Source: Lawsonibacter sp.
GTDB taxonomy: Bacteria; Bacillota; Clostridia; Oscillospirales; Oscillospiraceae
Direction of reading: 5' to 3'
Assembly: GCA_022793355.1 (NCBI GenBank)
Contig: JAAWCR010000189.1
Coordinates: 1 to 9,224 of the forward strand
DNA length: 9,224 nt
In this document: piece after piece, positions 1-6,421 of the stretch
How the letters are laid out: the number at the start of each line of letters is the position of its first letter
Position numbering within the stretch: position 1 is the stretch's first letter
Program-made: the position numbers and the translations under genes
The notes under the pieces: model-generated
Told to the model about the DNA's origin: nothing
Seen by the model: only the letters and a program-made list of their open reading frames with translations
Database searches by the model: none

Positions 1-408
1 AAAGGGGATGCCGCTCTCGGCCAGCTTTTTCATGGTCGCCTCCAGGGTGTTGTCCTGGGGCAGAATGACCACGGCGTCGGCGGTCTTGTTGGCGATCAGG
101 TCCTCCACCTGGGAGATCTGGTTGGCGGCATCAGTGGAGGTTATCACGGTGGCGTCATACTTCCCGGCGGAATTGACCTCGGCGGCCTTTTCCTCGGCAT
201 AGGTCATAACAGCGCCGGTCCAGCCGTGGTCGGCGTTGGGCACCAGGATCGCGATTTTCTGCTTGGCATCGCCGCCGGCAGGAGGGGTGGGAGTGCCGGA
301 ACCAGAGCCGCCGCCATTGCCAGAGGAGCTGCCGTTTCCGCTGCCACAGGCTACCAGGCTCAGGGACATAACAGCGGCCAGGAGCAGTGCAAGATATCTC
401 TTCTTCAT
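1..408 (-). CDS. Sugar ABC transporter substrate-binding lipoprotein (N-terminal part, cut by window edge)
   Basis: Only the first 136 codons lie in the window; the gene runs off the left edge. The protein starts MKKRYLALLLAAVMSLSLVAC, a lipoprotein signal peptide with lipobox LVAC and lipidated Cys21. A Gly/Ser/Pro-rich linker (residues 22-46) follows, so the mature protein should be tethered to the outer face of the membrane. From about residue 50 it matches the type 1 periplasmic-binding fold (RbsB-like, Peripla_BP_4): strand KIAILVPNADHGWTG, then a helix, then QISQVEDLIANKTADAVVILPQDN, the usual first-lobe pattern of ribose/xylose/inositol binders. The start is set by AGGAGG at 419-424. 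It is the last visible gene of the catabolic operon, 68 bp after the oxidoreductase, and permease and ATPase genes probably follow outside the window. Its substrate should be the sugar the operon consumes. The family is clear; the ligand is unknown. Confidence 0.9.
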   Translation of the reverse strand, partial: MKKRYLALLLAAVMSLSLVACGSGNGSSSGNGGGSGSGTPTPPAGGDAKQKIAILVPNADHGWTGAVMTYAEEKAAEVNSAGKYDATVITSTDAANQISQVEDLIANKTADAVVILPQDNTLEATMKKLAESGIPF

Positions 409-437
409 GTTTCAATTTCCTCCTAGTAATTTTTTAT

Positions 438-463
438 TTTCCACGGGCTTAACCCACAGGAAA
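438..463 (-). other. Intercistronic hairpin upstream of the binding-protein gene
   Basis: An imperfect inverted repeat lies in the 68-bp gap between the oxidoreductase and binding-protein genes. It has a 5-bp outer stem (TTTCC/GGAAA), a small internal loop and a 3-bp GGG/CCC inner stem. On the mRNA it is followed by an A-rich stretch and then the ribosome site, not by a U-run, so it does not look like a terminator. Transcript stabilisation or processing that raises binding-protein expression is an inference. Confidence 0.4.
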
Positions 464-476
464 CAAAGGTGGAGCG

Positions 477-1619
477 TTACAGGGTGATCCAGGCCGCGTC
501 TGCCGCGGCGCTGTCCACCACAGCGTGGACGAATTTCACCCCGGCGACGCCGTCCTCAATCATGGTGAGGGAGCTGGTGTCATAGGGTCGGCCGGCCTTT
601 TTCTCGATCAGGGCGGTAATGTAGTCCCGGTAGATGTTGGCGAAGGCCACATACAAGCCCTCGGGATGGCCCACGGGAATGCGGCTGTTGCCTCCGGCGG
701 ACTGGGTGACGCCGTTGCCGCCCCGGGTAAGCACCTGCATGGCCCCGCCCTTGGGGGTGTAGTACAGGTAGTCGGGGTGCTCCTGCTGCCACTCCAACGC
801 GCCCTGGTCGCCAAATATCCGAACCACCAGGCCGTTGTAGTGACCGGCGGCAATCTGGGAGCACCAGTAAGCGCCGTTGACACCGTTGTCGTACTCCAGC
901 AAAATATTGGCGTTCAGGTCCAGGGCGTGGCCGTACTTGTTGGTGGTAGCGGCCAGCCGCTTGATGTTCAGGCCAGTGACATAGTGGACGAAGCACTCAA
1001 TATGGGTGCCGATGTCGCCCACACAGTTGGAGATACCGGAAATCTTGGGGTCCTTGCGCCATACGGACAGATTTTCCGCGGCGCCCGCCTCGGGCTGCAG
1101 CTCGTTGATAAGCCAATCCTGCACATACTCCGCATTGACGGCGGCAATTTTGCCAATCTTGCCCTCGGCAATCATCTCTTTCATCACCCGGCTCATGGTA
1201 TAGCCTGGATAGGTGTAGGTGACGGCGAAGAGCAGATCCCTCTCCCGGGCCAGGGCCTGGAGCTCCTCGGCCTGGGTTACCTCGAAACACAGGGGTTTCT
1301 CGCACACTACGTTGATACCCGCCTCCAGAAACGCCTTGGCAGCCGCGTAGTGGCTGAAGTTGGGGGTGACGATCACCACGAAGTCGATGGGGTCGGGCCG
1401 GGCGGCCTCTTTGGCGGCCATCTCGTTAAAATCGGCGTACAGGCGGTCGGGGGCGATGCAGTAGGCTTCGCCGGTGGCCTGATTTTTCTCCGGGCGGGTG
1501 CTGAAGCAGCCTGCCGCAAGTTCGGCGCGGGTGTCAAAGTTGATAGCCTTCCGGTGGACCTCTCCGATGAAAGCCTCCAGGCTTCCGCCCACCATGCCGT
1601 AGCGAATCAGTTTAGCCAT
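477..1619 (-). CDS. Gfo/Idh/MocA-family NAD(P)-dependent sugar or cyclitol oxidoreductase
   Basis: This 380-residue protein has the normal family length. An N-terminal Rossmann fold carries an unusual nucleotide loop, GMVGG (residues 8-12), followed by AFIGEVHR. VVIVTPNFSHYAAAKAFLEAG (81-101) leads into the family hallmark CEKPL, with catalytic Lys108. The C-terminal alpha/beta domain contains GDIGTH (201-206), supplying the Asp202/His206 pair expected to complete the Lys-Asp-His active site. Members oxidise a sugar, inositol or glycoside hydroxyl with NAD(P)+; substrate cannot be assigned. The start is the ATG at 1619, served by AAAGGAG at 1627-1633 with a 7-nt spacer. An in-frame ATG 14 codons earlier overlaps the preceding gene and has no better ribosome site. 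The gene lies 19 bp after the TIM-barrel gene, a pairing common in inositol, glycoside and rare-sugar operons. Alternatives are an inositol dehydrogenase or a glycoside 3-oxidase. The family is certain, the substrate open. Confidence 0.93.
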   Translation of the reverse strand: MAKLIRYGMVGGSLEAFIGEVHRKAINFDTRAELAAGCFSTRPEKNQATGEAYCIAPDRLYADFNEMAAKEAARPDPIDFVVIVTPNFSHYAAAKAFLEAGINVVCEKPLCFEVTQAEELQALARERDLLFAVTYTYPGYTMSRVMKEMIAEGKIGKIAAVNAEYVQDWLINELQPEAGAAENLSVWRKDPKISGISNCVGDIGTHIECFVHYVTGLNIKRLAATTNKYGHALDLNANILLEYDNGVNGAYWCSQIAAGHYNGLVVRIFGDQGALEWQQEHPDYLYYTPKGGAMQVLTRGGNGVTQSAGGNSRIPVGHPEGLYVAFANIYRDYITALIEKKAGRPYDTSSLTMIEDGVAGVKFVHAVVDSAAADAAWITL

Positions 1620-1638
1620 GGTCGTTCTCCTTTCTGGA

Positions 1639-2631
1639 TCAGTTGGCGATGGCGTCGTCAAATTTGAAATCAGAGGGCTTGAAGTCCACTTTCTTCACAA
1701 ATGCGGCAGCCTCGGTGGCGCCGTCAACCCGGTCCATGCCGCTGTCCTCCCACTCCACGGAAAGGGGACCCTCATAGCCCATGTCGTTGAGCACGCGGAT
1801 GATCTCCTCGAAGTTCACATCACCGTGGCCAAGGGATCGGAAGTTCCAGCCCCGGCGCAGATCGCCGAAGTCGATATGGGAGCCCAGCAGGCCGCTGCGG
1901 CCGTCCAGGGTGACAGCGGCGTCCTTCATGTGGACGTGGTACACCCGGTCACGGAAGTCGGACAGGAACAGGTGGGGCTTGATGCCCTGCCAAATCAAAT
2001 GGCTGGGGTCGAAGTTTAGACCAAACTCGGGGCGGTCGGAAAATAATTCCAGCAGGCGCTTGGTGGAGTAGTAGTCGAAGGCGATCTCGCCGGGGTGGAC
2101 CTCCAGGGCAAACTTGACGTCATACTTCTTGAATTCATCCAGGATTGGGGTCCAAAGCTCCACGATCTGGTTGAAGCCGTCGTTTACCATCTGCTCGGTG
2201 GTCTGGGGGAAGGAGTAGAGGTACTTCCAGATGGGGGAGCCGGTAAAACCGGTGATCACTTTAATCCCCATCTTATGGGCCACCTGAGCGGCTTTCTTCA
2301 TGGTGTCAATGCCCCACTGGCGGATGGCGTCGGGCTGGTCGGCGAAAGCGGCGGGGGCAAAGTTATTCAGCCGGGGATCGGGAGCGTCGCCCACGCACTG
2401 GCCAATAATGTGGCAGGCCAGTGCCTTGCAAATCAGGCCGTTTTTCTTCAAAGTCTCTTGAACCCAGGGGATGTAGCTGTCGTCAGATAGGGCCCGGTCC
2501 AGGTCCATGTTGTTGCCCCAGCAGGCCAGCTCCAGGCCATCGTAGCCCATCTGTTTCGCCAGTACGCACAATTCCTCCAGCGGAAGGTCCGCCCACTGAC
2601 AGGTACAAAGAGTGACAGGTCGCTTACCCAT
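1639..2631 (-). CDS. Xylose-isomerase-like TIM-barrel protein (sugar isomerase/epimerase family)
   Basis: This 330-residue protein belongs to the AP-endonuclease-2/xylose-isomerase-like TIM-barrel superfamily. Candidate metal and active-site residues occur in the expected order: Glu177 in ALEVHPGE, Asp208 and His211 in NFDPSHL, His232/His234 in VYHVHMKD, and Glu293 in SVEWED. Family members bind a divalent metal and act on ketoses, inosose or 3-keto-glycosides as isomerases, 3-epimerases, dehydratases or lyases. At 330 residues it is longer than typical 280-300-residue tagatose-3-epimerases, with an acidic C-terminal tail of about 20 residues. The ATG at 2631 is preceded by AGGAGGA at 2639-2645. 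It follows the fucose-isomerase-like gene by 67 bp and precedes the oxidoreductase by 19 bp. A metabolic link with the oxidoreductase is likely, by processing a keto-sugar or epimerising a ketopentose for the kinase. The reaction itself is unproven. Confidence 0.9.
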   Translation of the reverse strand: MGKRPVTLCTCQWADLPLEELCVLAKQMGYDGLELACWGNNMDLDRALSDDSYIPWVQETLKKNGLICKALACHIIGQCVGDAPDPRLNNFAPAAFADQPDAIRQWGIDTMKKAAQVAHKMGIKVITGFTGSPIWKYLYSFPQTTEQMVNDGFNQIVELWTPILDEFKKYDVKFALEVHPGEIAFDYYSTKRLLELFSDRPEFGLNFDPSHLIWQGIKPHLFLSDFRDRVYHVHMKDAAVTLDGRSGLLGSHIDFGDLRRGWNFRSLGHGDVNFEEIIRVLNDMGYEGPLSVEWEDSGMDRVDGATEAAAFVKKVDFKPSDFKFDDAIAN

Positions 2632-2663
2632 AATGAAGTCCTCCTAATGAAATTTTATTTTTG

Positions 2664-2687
2664 AGGTATCCTGGTAGCGGGACACCT
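2664..2687 (-). other. Intercistronic hairpin upstream of the TIM-barrel gene
   Basis: An inverted repeat lies in the 67-bp gap after the fucose-isomerase-like gene, with an 8-bp stem (GGTATCC/GGACACC plus a flanking A-T pair) and an 8-nt loop. The one non-Watson-Crick pair is an A-C mismatch in a plus-strand transcript but a G-U wobble in the operon mRNA, so it folds better in the real transcript. An A-rich run follows, with no U-tract, then AGGAGGA. It is not a standard terminator; an mRNA-stabilising or processing role is inferred. Confidence 0.4.
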
Positions 2688-2698
2688 TGGGAACAGAA

Positions 2699-4186
2699 TC
2701 AGGCAAAGGGGTTCTCTGAGGGATAGGGCAGGGCCTTGGGCTGGTTGTAGGCGATGTCCTGGATGCCCAAAAGCTTGAAGACCTCAAACAGGGCTTTTCC
2801 ATAGTGCCCGAAGGCCACGGCCCCGTGGTGCGGATAGCGCTTCTGGATCAGTACGTGGCGGTAGAACCGGCCCATCTCGGGAATGGCGAACACGCCGATG
2901 CCGCCGAAGGAGCGGGTTTTTACCGGCAGTACCTCGCCCTGGGCGATATAGGCCCGGAGGACGCCCTCGCTGTCGCACTGGAGACGGTAGAAGGTGATGT
3001 TACTGGCGGCAATATCCCCTTCCAGGGTGCCCCGGGTGAAATCGGGCTCGGAGTCCTTGGGCTCCAGCAACCGGTGCTGAATCAGCTGGTACTTCACCGC
3101 CCGGTCGGCGCACAGCTTGCAGGACGGGGTGTTGCCGCAGTGGAAGCCCATAAAGGTGTCGGTAAGGGTGTAGTCAAACTTGCCCTTGATATCCTCCTCG
3201 TAGAGGGAAGCGGGAACGGAGTTGTTGATATCCAGTAGGGTGACGGTGTCGCCGGAGACACACATGCCGATGTACTCGCTGAGCGCCCCGTAGATATCCA
3301 CCTCACAGGAGACGGGGATGCCCCGGCTCACGAGACGGGAGTTGACATAGCAGGGCTCAAAGCCGAAGGCCTCGGGAAAGGCGGGCCAGCACTTGTCGGC
3401 GAAAGCCACGTACTGCCGGGCCCCCTTGTGTTCCTCGGCCCAGTCCAGCAGGGTCAGCTCCAGCTGAGCCATGCGCTGATTCATCTCAGGGTAATAGCGG
3501 CCCTCCCCCATCTCCTTGGCCATGTCGTCACAGACGGCGGGGATACGGGGATCGTTGGCGTGGGCATCATAAGCCACCAGCAGATCCAGCTCGGAGTTCT
3601 CCTCAATCTCCACGCCAATCTCGTACAGGCCCTTAATGGGGGCGTTGCAGGCGAAGAAGTCCTGGGGCCTGGGGCCGAAGGTGATGATCTTCAGCTGAGA
3701 CAAACCGATCAAGGCACAGGCGATAGGCTTGAACTCGCCGATCATTTTGGCGATATCCTCCGCGGTACCCACAGGGTACTGGGGGATGAAGGCCTTCAGA
3801 TGGCGCATCCCCAGATTGTAGGAGCAGTTGAGCATGCCGCAGTAGGCGTCACCCCGGCCGTTAATCAGGTCACCGTCCCCCTCGGCGGCGGCCACGTACA
3901 TACAGGGGCCGTTGAAGTTCTTGGCAATGAGGGTCTCAGGGGTCTCGGGGCCAAAGTTGCCCAGAAAAACCACCAGGGCGTTGCAGCCGGCGGCTTTCAC
4001 ATCGTCCACAGCCTTGAGCATATCCTTCTCGTTCTCCACGGTGGTTTTGCACTCGTAGACGACCAGGCCGTCTTTGGCGCAGGCGGCCACGATGGCGGAG
4101 CGGCGGCGCTGGGACAGATCAATGATGAAGCAGTCCCGGGAGACGGCGATAATGCCCAGCTTCACCTGGGGAATATTGGTAAGCAT
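2699..4186 (-). CDS. L-fucose/L-arabinose isomerase-family protein, divergent
   Basis: This 495-residue protein has the size and layout of the L-fucose/L-arabinose isomerase superfamily, whose members interconvert aldoses and ketoses with a bound Mn2+ or similar metal. Residues fitting the metal site of fucose isomerase are Glu295 in VSCEVDIYG, Asp319 in TLLDINN, and a His near the C-terminus in YPHHGAVAFGHYG (His453, His454 or His461). The N-terminal half looks like the two Rossmann-type domains of the family, for example NALVVFLGNFGPETP at 69-83. An unusual segment MGFHCGNTPSCKLC (346-359) places three Cys and one His close together. The start is ATG 4186 with AGGAGGA at 4194-4200, 20 bp after the DUF4867 gene. 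It may turn an aldopentose such as D-arabinose, or a 6-deoxy sugar, into the ketose for the neighbouring kinase. It is too divergent for a gene name such as fucI or araA. The family is well supported; the substrate is not. Confidence 0.88.
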   Translation of the reverse strand: MLTNIPQVKLGIIAVSRDCFIIDLSQRRRSAIVAACAKDGLVVYECKTTVENEKDMLKAVDDVKAAGCNALVVFLGNFGPETPETLIAKNFNGPCMYVAAAEGDGDLINGRGDAYCGMLNCSYNLGMRHLKAFIPQYPVGTAEDIAKMIGEFKPIACALIGLSQLKIITFGPRPQDFFACNAPIKGLYEIGVEIEENSELDLLVAYDAHANDPRIPAVCDDMAKEMGEGRYYPEMNQRMAQLELTLLDWAEEHKGARQYVAFADKCWPAFPEAFGFEPCYVNSRLVSRGIPVSCEVDIYGALSEYIGMCVSGDTVTLLDINNSVPASLYEEDIKGKFDYTLTDTFMGFHCGNTPSCKLCADRAVKYQLIQHRLLEPKDSEPDFTRGTLEGDIAASNITFYRLQCDSEGVLRAYIAQGEVLPVKTRSFGGIGVFAIPEMGRFYRHVLIQKRYPHHGAVAFGHYGKALFEVFKLLGIQDIAYNQPKALPYPSENPFA

Positions 4187-4206
4187 AGAAATCTCCTCCT
4201 ATTCGT

Positions 4207-4842
4207 TCAGATATTACTGGCGAGGTCGATGTTCACACCCTTTAAGCCGATATGGGCGCCCTGGGCGGCCTCGTTGGACTCCGGGTGGGCCAGCAGCCAC
4301 TTGTTCCGGGCGGTGAGCCATTTGTCCTCTTGATTCAGGGGCGCGGCGCCGGGGGAAGCGGTGTTGGTGCCCCGGGGCAGGACCACCGCTACCCGGAAGC
4401 CCTCCGCCTCGTTGACGTGGCAGGGGGCGTAGTGCAGGGTGGTGGCGTAGACCTCCACCGCTGTGCCGGCGGAGACCCGGAAGGCCTTCACTCTGGCGGT
4501 ATCCAGCACGCCCTCCATGATCTCGTCCTGTTTGGCCAGCAGGAGGATGAAGTCACCGGTGCCGATATTCACCTCGCTGTCCCGGTGGTACTCCAGGCAG
4601 TTCAGCCGGGTGTTCCGGCCCCAGCACATACCTATCTGGACGGGCATCCCGCCATAGGCGTTGTTCTGGAACTGGCCGTAGGCGCAAGTTGCCTCCAGGG
4701 TGGGGATGCTGGGCTCGTAAGCCACCCCCGCTTCGGGCAGGGGAATGGCCTCCATGGCTTTCAGCAGGCAGGAGGTGTCATAGCCCTCCAGCACCTTGCC
4801 GTAAGAGATAAACTCGGGGTCGAGTACAGAATAAATGTTCAT
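4207..4842 (-). CDS. DUF4867-like protein, probable small cupin-type sugar enzyme
   Basis: This 211-residue protein has no signal peptide and no membrane segment, so it is cytosolic. I recognise it from memory as DUF4867-like: it starts MNIYSVLDPEFISYGKVLEGYDT and has the conserved stretch NCLEYHRDSEVNIGTGDFILL. The beta-rich core has cupin character. His86 and Glu90 (EYHRDSE) plus His137 (TTLHYAPC) could form a metal site like those of cupin sugar isomerases, though no direct homology to D-lyxose isomerase is claimed. Its ribosome site GGAGGAGG (4849-4856) directly abuts the kinase stop codon, and the gap to the kinase is only 14 nt, suggesting translational coupling. It sits between the kinase and the fucose-isomerase homologue, so it may be a partner of that step, for example an aldose isomerase, epimerase or anomer-converting enzyme. 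This is inference from context; the molecular function is unknown. Confidence 0.82.
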   Translation of the reverse strand: MNIYSVLDPEFISYGKVLEGYDTSCLLKAMEAIPLPEAGVAYEPSIPTLEATCAYGQFQNNAYGGMPVQIGMCWGRNTRLNCLEYHRDSEVNIGTGDFILLLAKQDEIMEGVLDTARVKAFRVSAGTAVEVYATTLHYAPCHVNEAEGFRVAVVLPRGTNTASPGAAPLNQEDKWLTARNKWLLAHPESNEAAQGAHIGLKGVNIDLASNI

Positions 4843-4856
4843 AATATACCTCCTCC

Positions 4857-6332
4857 TTATTGCAGGATGGGGAACAGATCTTTCATGGTGGGGTAAATTT
4901 GCCGGAACTGCTGGTATCGAACCTCGTACCGGGCGGCAATCTCTGGGTCGGGGGAAATTGTCTCAGCGGTGCGGACCAGCTTTCCGCAGGCATTGGCTAC
5001 GGTGGGGTACAGCCCGCAGGCCACCATGGCCAGCATGGCCCCGCCCATACCGGGACCCTGTTCCGATTCCAGAACGTCCAGCCGGATGTTCAGCACATTT
5101 GCCAGGATGGTTTTCCACAGGGGGCTCCTGGCTCCGCCGCCGCAGAGCTTGCTGCGGTCAACGCGGATGCCCGAAGCCTTGGCTACCTCGAAGCTGTCCC
5201 GGATGGCGAAGGCTACCCCCTCCAGCACTGCCTGGGTCAGGTCAGACCGGCTGGAGTCCATGGTCAGCCCGGTAAAGGTGCCCCGGGCGTCAGTGTCGTT
5301 GATGGGGGAGCGCTCCCCCATGAGGTAGGGCAGGAAATAGACGTGGTTGTTCCCCAGCTTGTCGGGGGTAATGCCGGCCTGCTCCCTGGCGTAATCAGAG
5401 GTCTGGAAAATATCCTCCATCAGCCACTTGTTGCAGCTTGCGGCGGAGAGCATACAGCCCATCAGATGGTAATGCCCGTCAGCGTGGGCGAAGGCGTGGA
5501 GGGCATTGTTCGGATCTACCCCAAATGTTTCACTGGAAATGAAGATAGTGCCTGAGGTGCCCAGAGAGATGTTGCAGGCCCCCTCCCCTACCGTACCGGT
5601 ACCCACAGCGGCGGCGGCGTTGTCCCCCGCCCCGGCGCAGACAACAACCTTGTCTGACAACCCCAGCGCCTTGGCAACATCGGGCTTCAGGGTCCCCACA
5701 GCCTCATAGCTTTCAAAGAGCTTGGGCATTTGGGTCTCAGAGATGCCGCAAATCTCCAGCATTTCCTGGGACCAGCGCTTGTGCTCCACATCCAGAAGGA
5801 GCATTCCACTGGCGTCGGAGTAGTCGGTGCAGTGGATGCCGGTAAGTATGTAATTGATATAATCCTTTGGGAGCATGATTTTGGAAATCCTGGCAAAGAG
5901 GTCGGGCTCGTTCTCCTTCATCCACAGGAGTTTCGGAGCGGTGAAGCCGGCAAAGGCGATATTGGCGGTGAGCTGAGACAGCTTTTCCTTGCCTGCCACG
6001 CCGTTGAGGTAGTCCACCTGTTTGGCGGTGCGTCCGTCGTTCCACAGGATGGCGGGACGGATCACGTTGTTGTTCTCGTCCAGCACTACTAGGCCGTGCA
6101 TCTGGCCGCCCGTTCCGATGCCTGCCACCTGGGTGGCATCGAAGCCACAAAGCAACTCGGGAATGCTCTCCAGCACAGCGTTCTTCCAGTCCTCTGGGTC
6201 CTGCTGGCTCCAGCCGGGCCGGGGAAACTCCAGGGGATAGTCTTTGGATACAACATTTTTGATTTCACCCTCCCCATCCATCAACAGAAGCTTGACGGCG
6301 GAGGTGCCCAGGTCAATTCCAATGTACAGCAT
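4857..6332 (-). CDS. xylB: FGGY-family sugar kinase, xylulokinase type
   Basis: This 491-residue FGGY kinase transfers phosphate from ATP to a ketopentose, most likely D-xylulose, giving D-xylulose 5-phosphate. The N-terminal phosphate loop is GIDLGTSAVKLLL with Asp7. The xylulokinase-type substrate motifs are GQMHG (76-80) and WNDGRT (97-102). Asp237 in AGAGDNAAAAVG fits the catalytic base, equivalent to Asp233 of E. coli XylB. The second ATP-lobe motifs are SLGTSGT (256-262) and CGGGARSPLW (397-406). Length matches the family. I chose ATG 6332 because it has AAGGGAG at 6340-6346 with a 7-nt spacer and begins exactly at the family N-terminus; an in-frame ATG at 6443 would lie upstream of the promoter. 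It is the first gene of the operon and is divergent from the ROK regulator. D-ribulose or another ketose is an alternative substrate, so the gene symbol is tentative. Confidence 0.92.
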   Translation of the reverse strand: MLYIGIDLGTSAVKLLLMDGEGEIKNVVSKDYPLEFPRPGWSQQDPEDWKNAVLESIPELLCGFDATQVAGIGTGGQMHGLVVLDENNNVIRPAILWNDGRTAKQVDYLNGVAGKEKLSQLTANIAFAGFTAPKLLWMKENEPDLFARISKIMLPKDYINYILTGIHCTDYSDASGMLLLDVEHKRWSQEMLEICGISETQMPKLFESYEAVGTLKPDVAKALGLSDKVVVCAGAGDNAAAAVGTGTVGEGACNISLGTSGTIFISSETFGVDPNNALHAFAHADGHYHLMGCMLSAASCNKWLMEDIFQTSDYAREQAGITPDKLGNNHVYFLPYLMGERSPINDTDARGTFTGLTMDSSRSDLTQAVLEGVAFAIRDSFEVAKASGIRVDRSKLCGGGARSPLWKTILANVLNIRLDVLESEQGPGMGGAMLAMVACGLYPTVANACGKLVRTAETISPDPEIAARYEVRYQQFRQIYPTMKDLFPILQ

Positions 6333-6392
6333 AGCCCTGCTCCCTTTCAAACCCGAAAGCTGACTCTGAGAAAGAGCCCTTTTGTAAAGTAA

Positions 6393-6421
6393 ATTATATA
6401 AACACGGTTTATAAATGTCAA
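6393..6421 (-). promoter_or_regulatory. Consensus sigma-A promoter of the sugar operon
   Basis: Read on the minus strand, the -35 box is TTGACA (6416-6421) and the -10 box is TATAAT (6393-6398), both perfect, with an optimal 17-bp spacer. Transcription should start near 6386, leaving a leader of about 54 nt before the kinase ATG at 6332. A promoter this strong on an inducible sugar operon implies tight repression, which fits the palindrome inside its spacer. Confidence 0.88.
6397..6413. promoter_or_regulatory. Palindromic operator inside the operon promoter
   Basis: The 17-bp sequence TATAAACACGGTTTATA is a perfect 7-3-7 inverted repeat. It occupies 15 of the 17 spacer bases and overlaps the -10 box by two bases, so a bound protein would block RNA polymerase. 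The divergent ROK regulator is the obvious candidate binder. I see no second perfect copy in the rest of the intergenic region. Its binding by this regulator is inferred from position. Confidence 0.7.

Noticed and set aside
1620..1661. Upstream in-frame ATG adding 14 residues to the oxidoreductase
   Set aside because: The extension overlaps the end of the TIM-barrel gene and is not part of the family fold, whereas the ATG at 1619 has a well-spaced AAAGGAG.
525..1667. A 380-codon plus-strand open frame opposite the oxidoreductase
   Set aside because: It is a reverse-strand shadow of a GC-rich gene with strong third-position bias. Its translation is low-complexity (Gly/Val/His-rich) with no family motif and no convincing ribosome site.
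438..2687. Intercistronic hairpins as rho-independent terminators
   Set aside because: Neither is followed by a U-run in the operon mRNA; both are followed by A-rich sequence and a ribosome site, and the downstream genes clearly belong to the operon.
3428..4896. Long plus-strand open frames opposite the isomerase-like and DUF4867 genes (3428-4333, 4252-4896)
   Set aside because: Same cause: they lie antisense to genes with clear family motifs, and their translations are Gly/Val/His-rich without recognisable domains.
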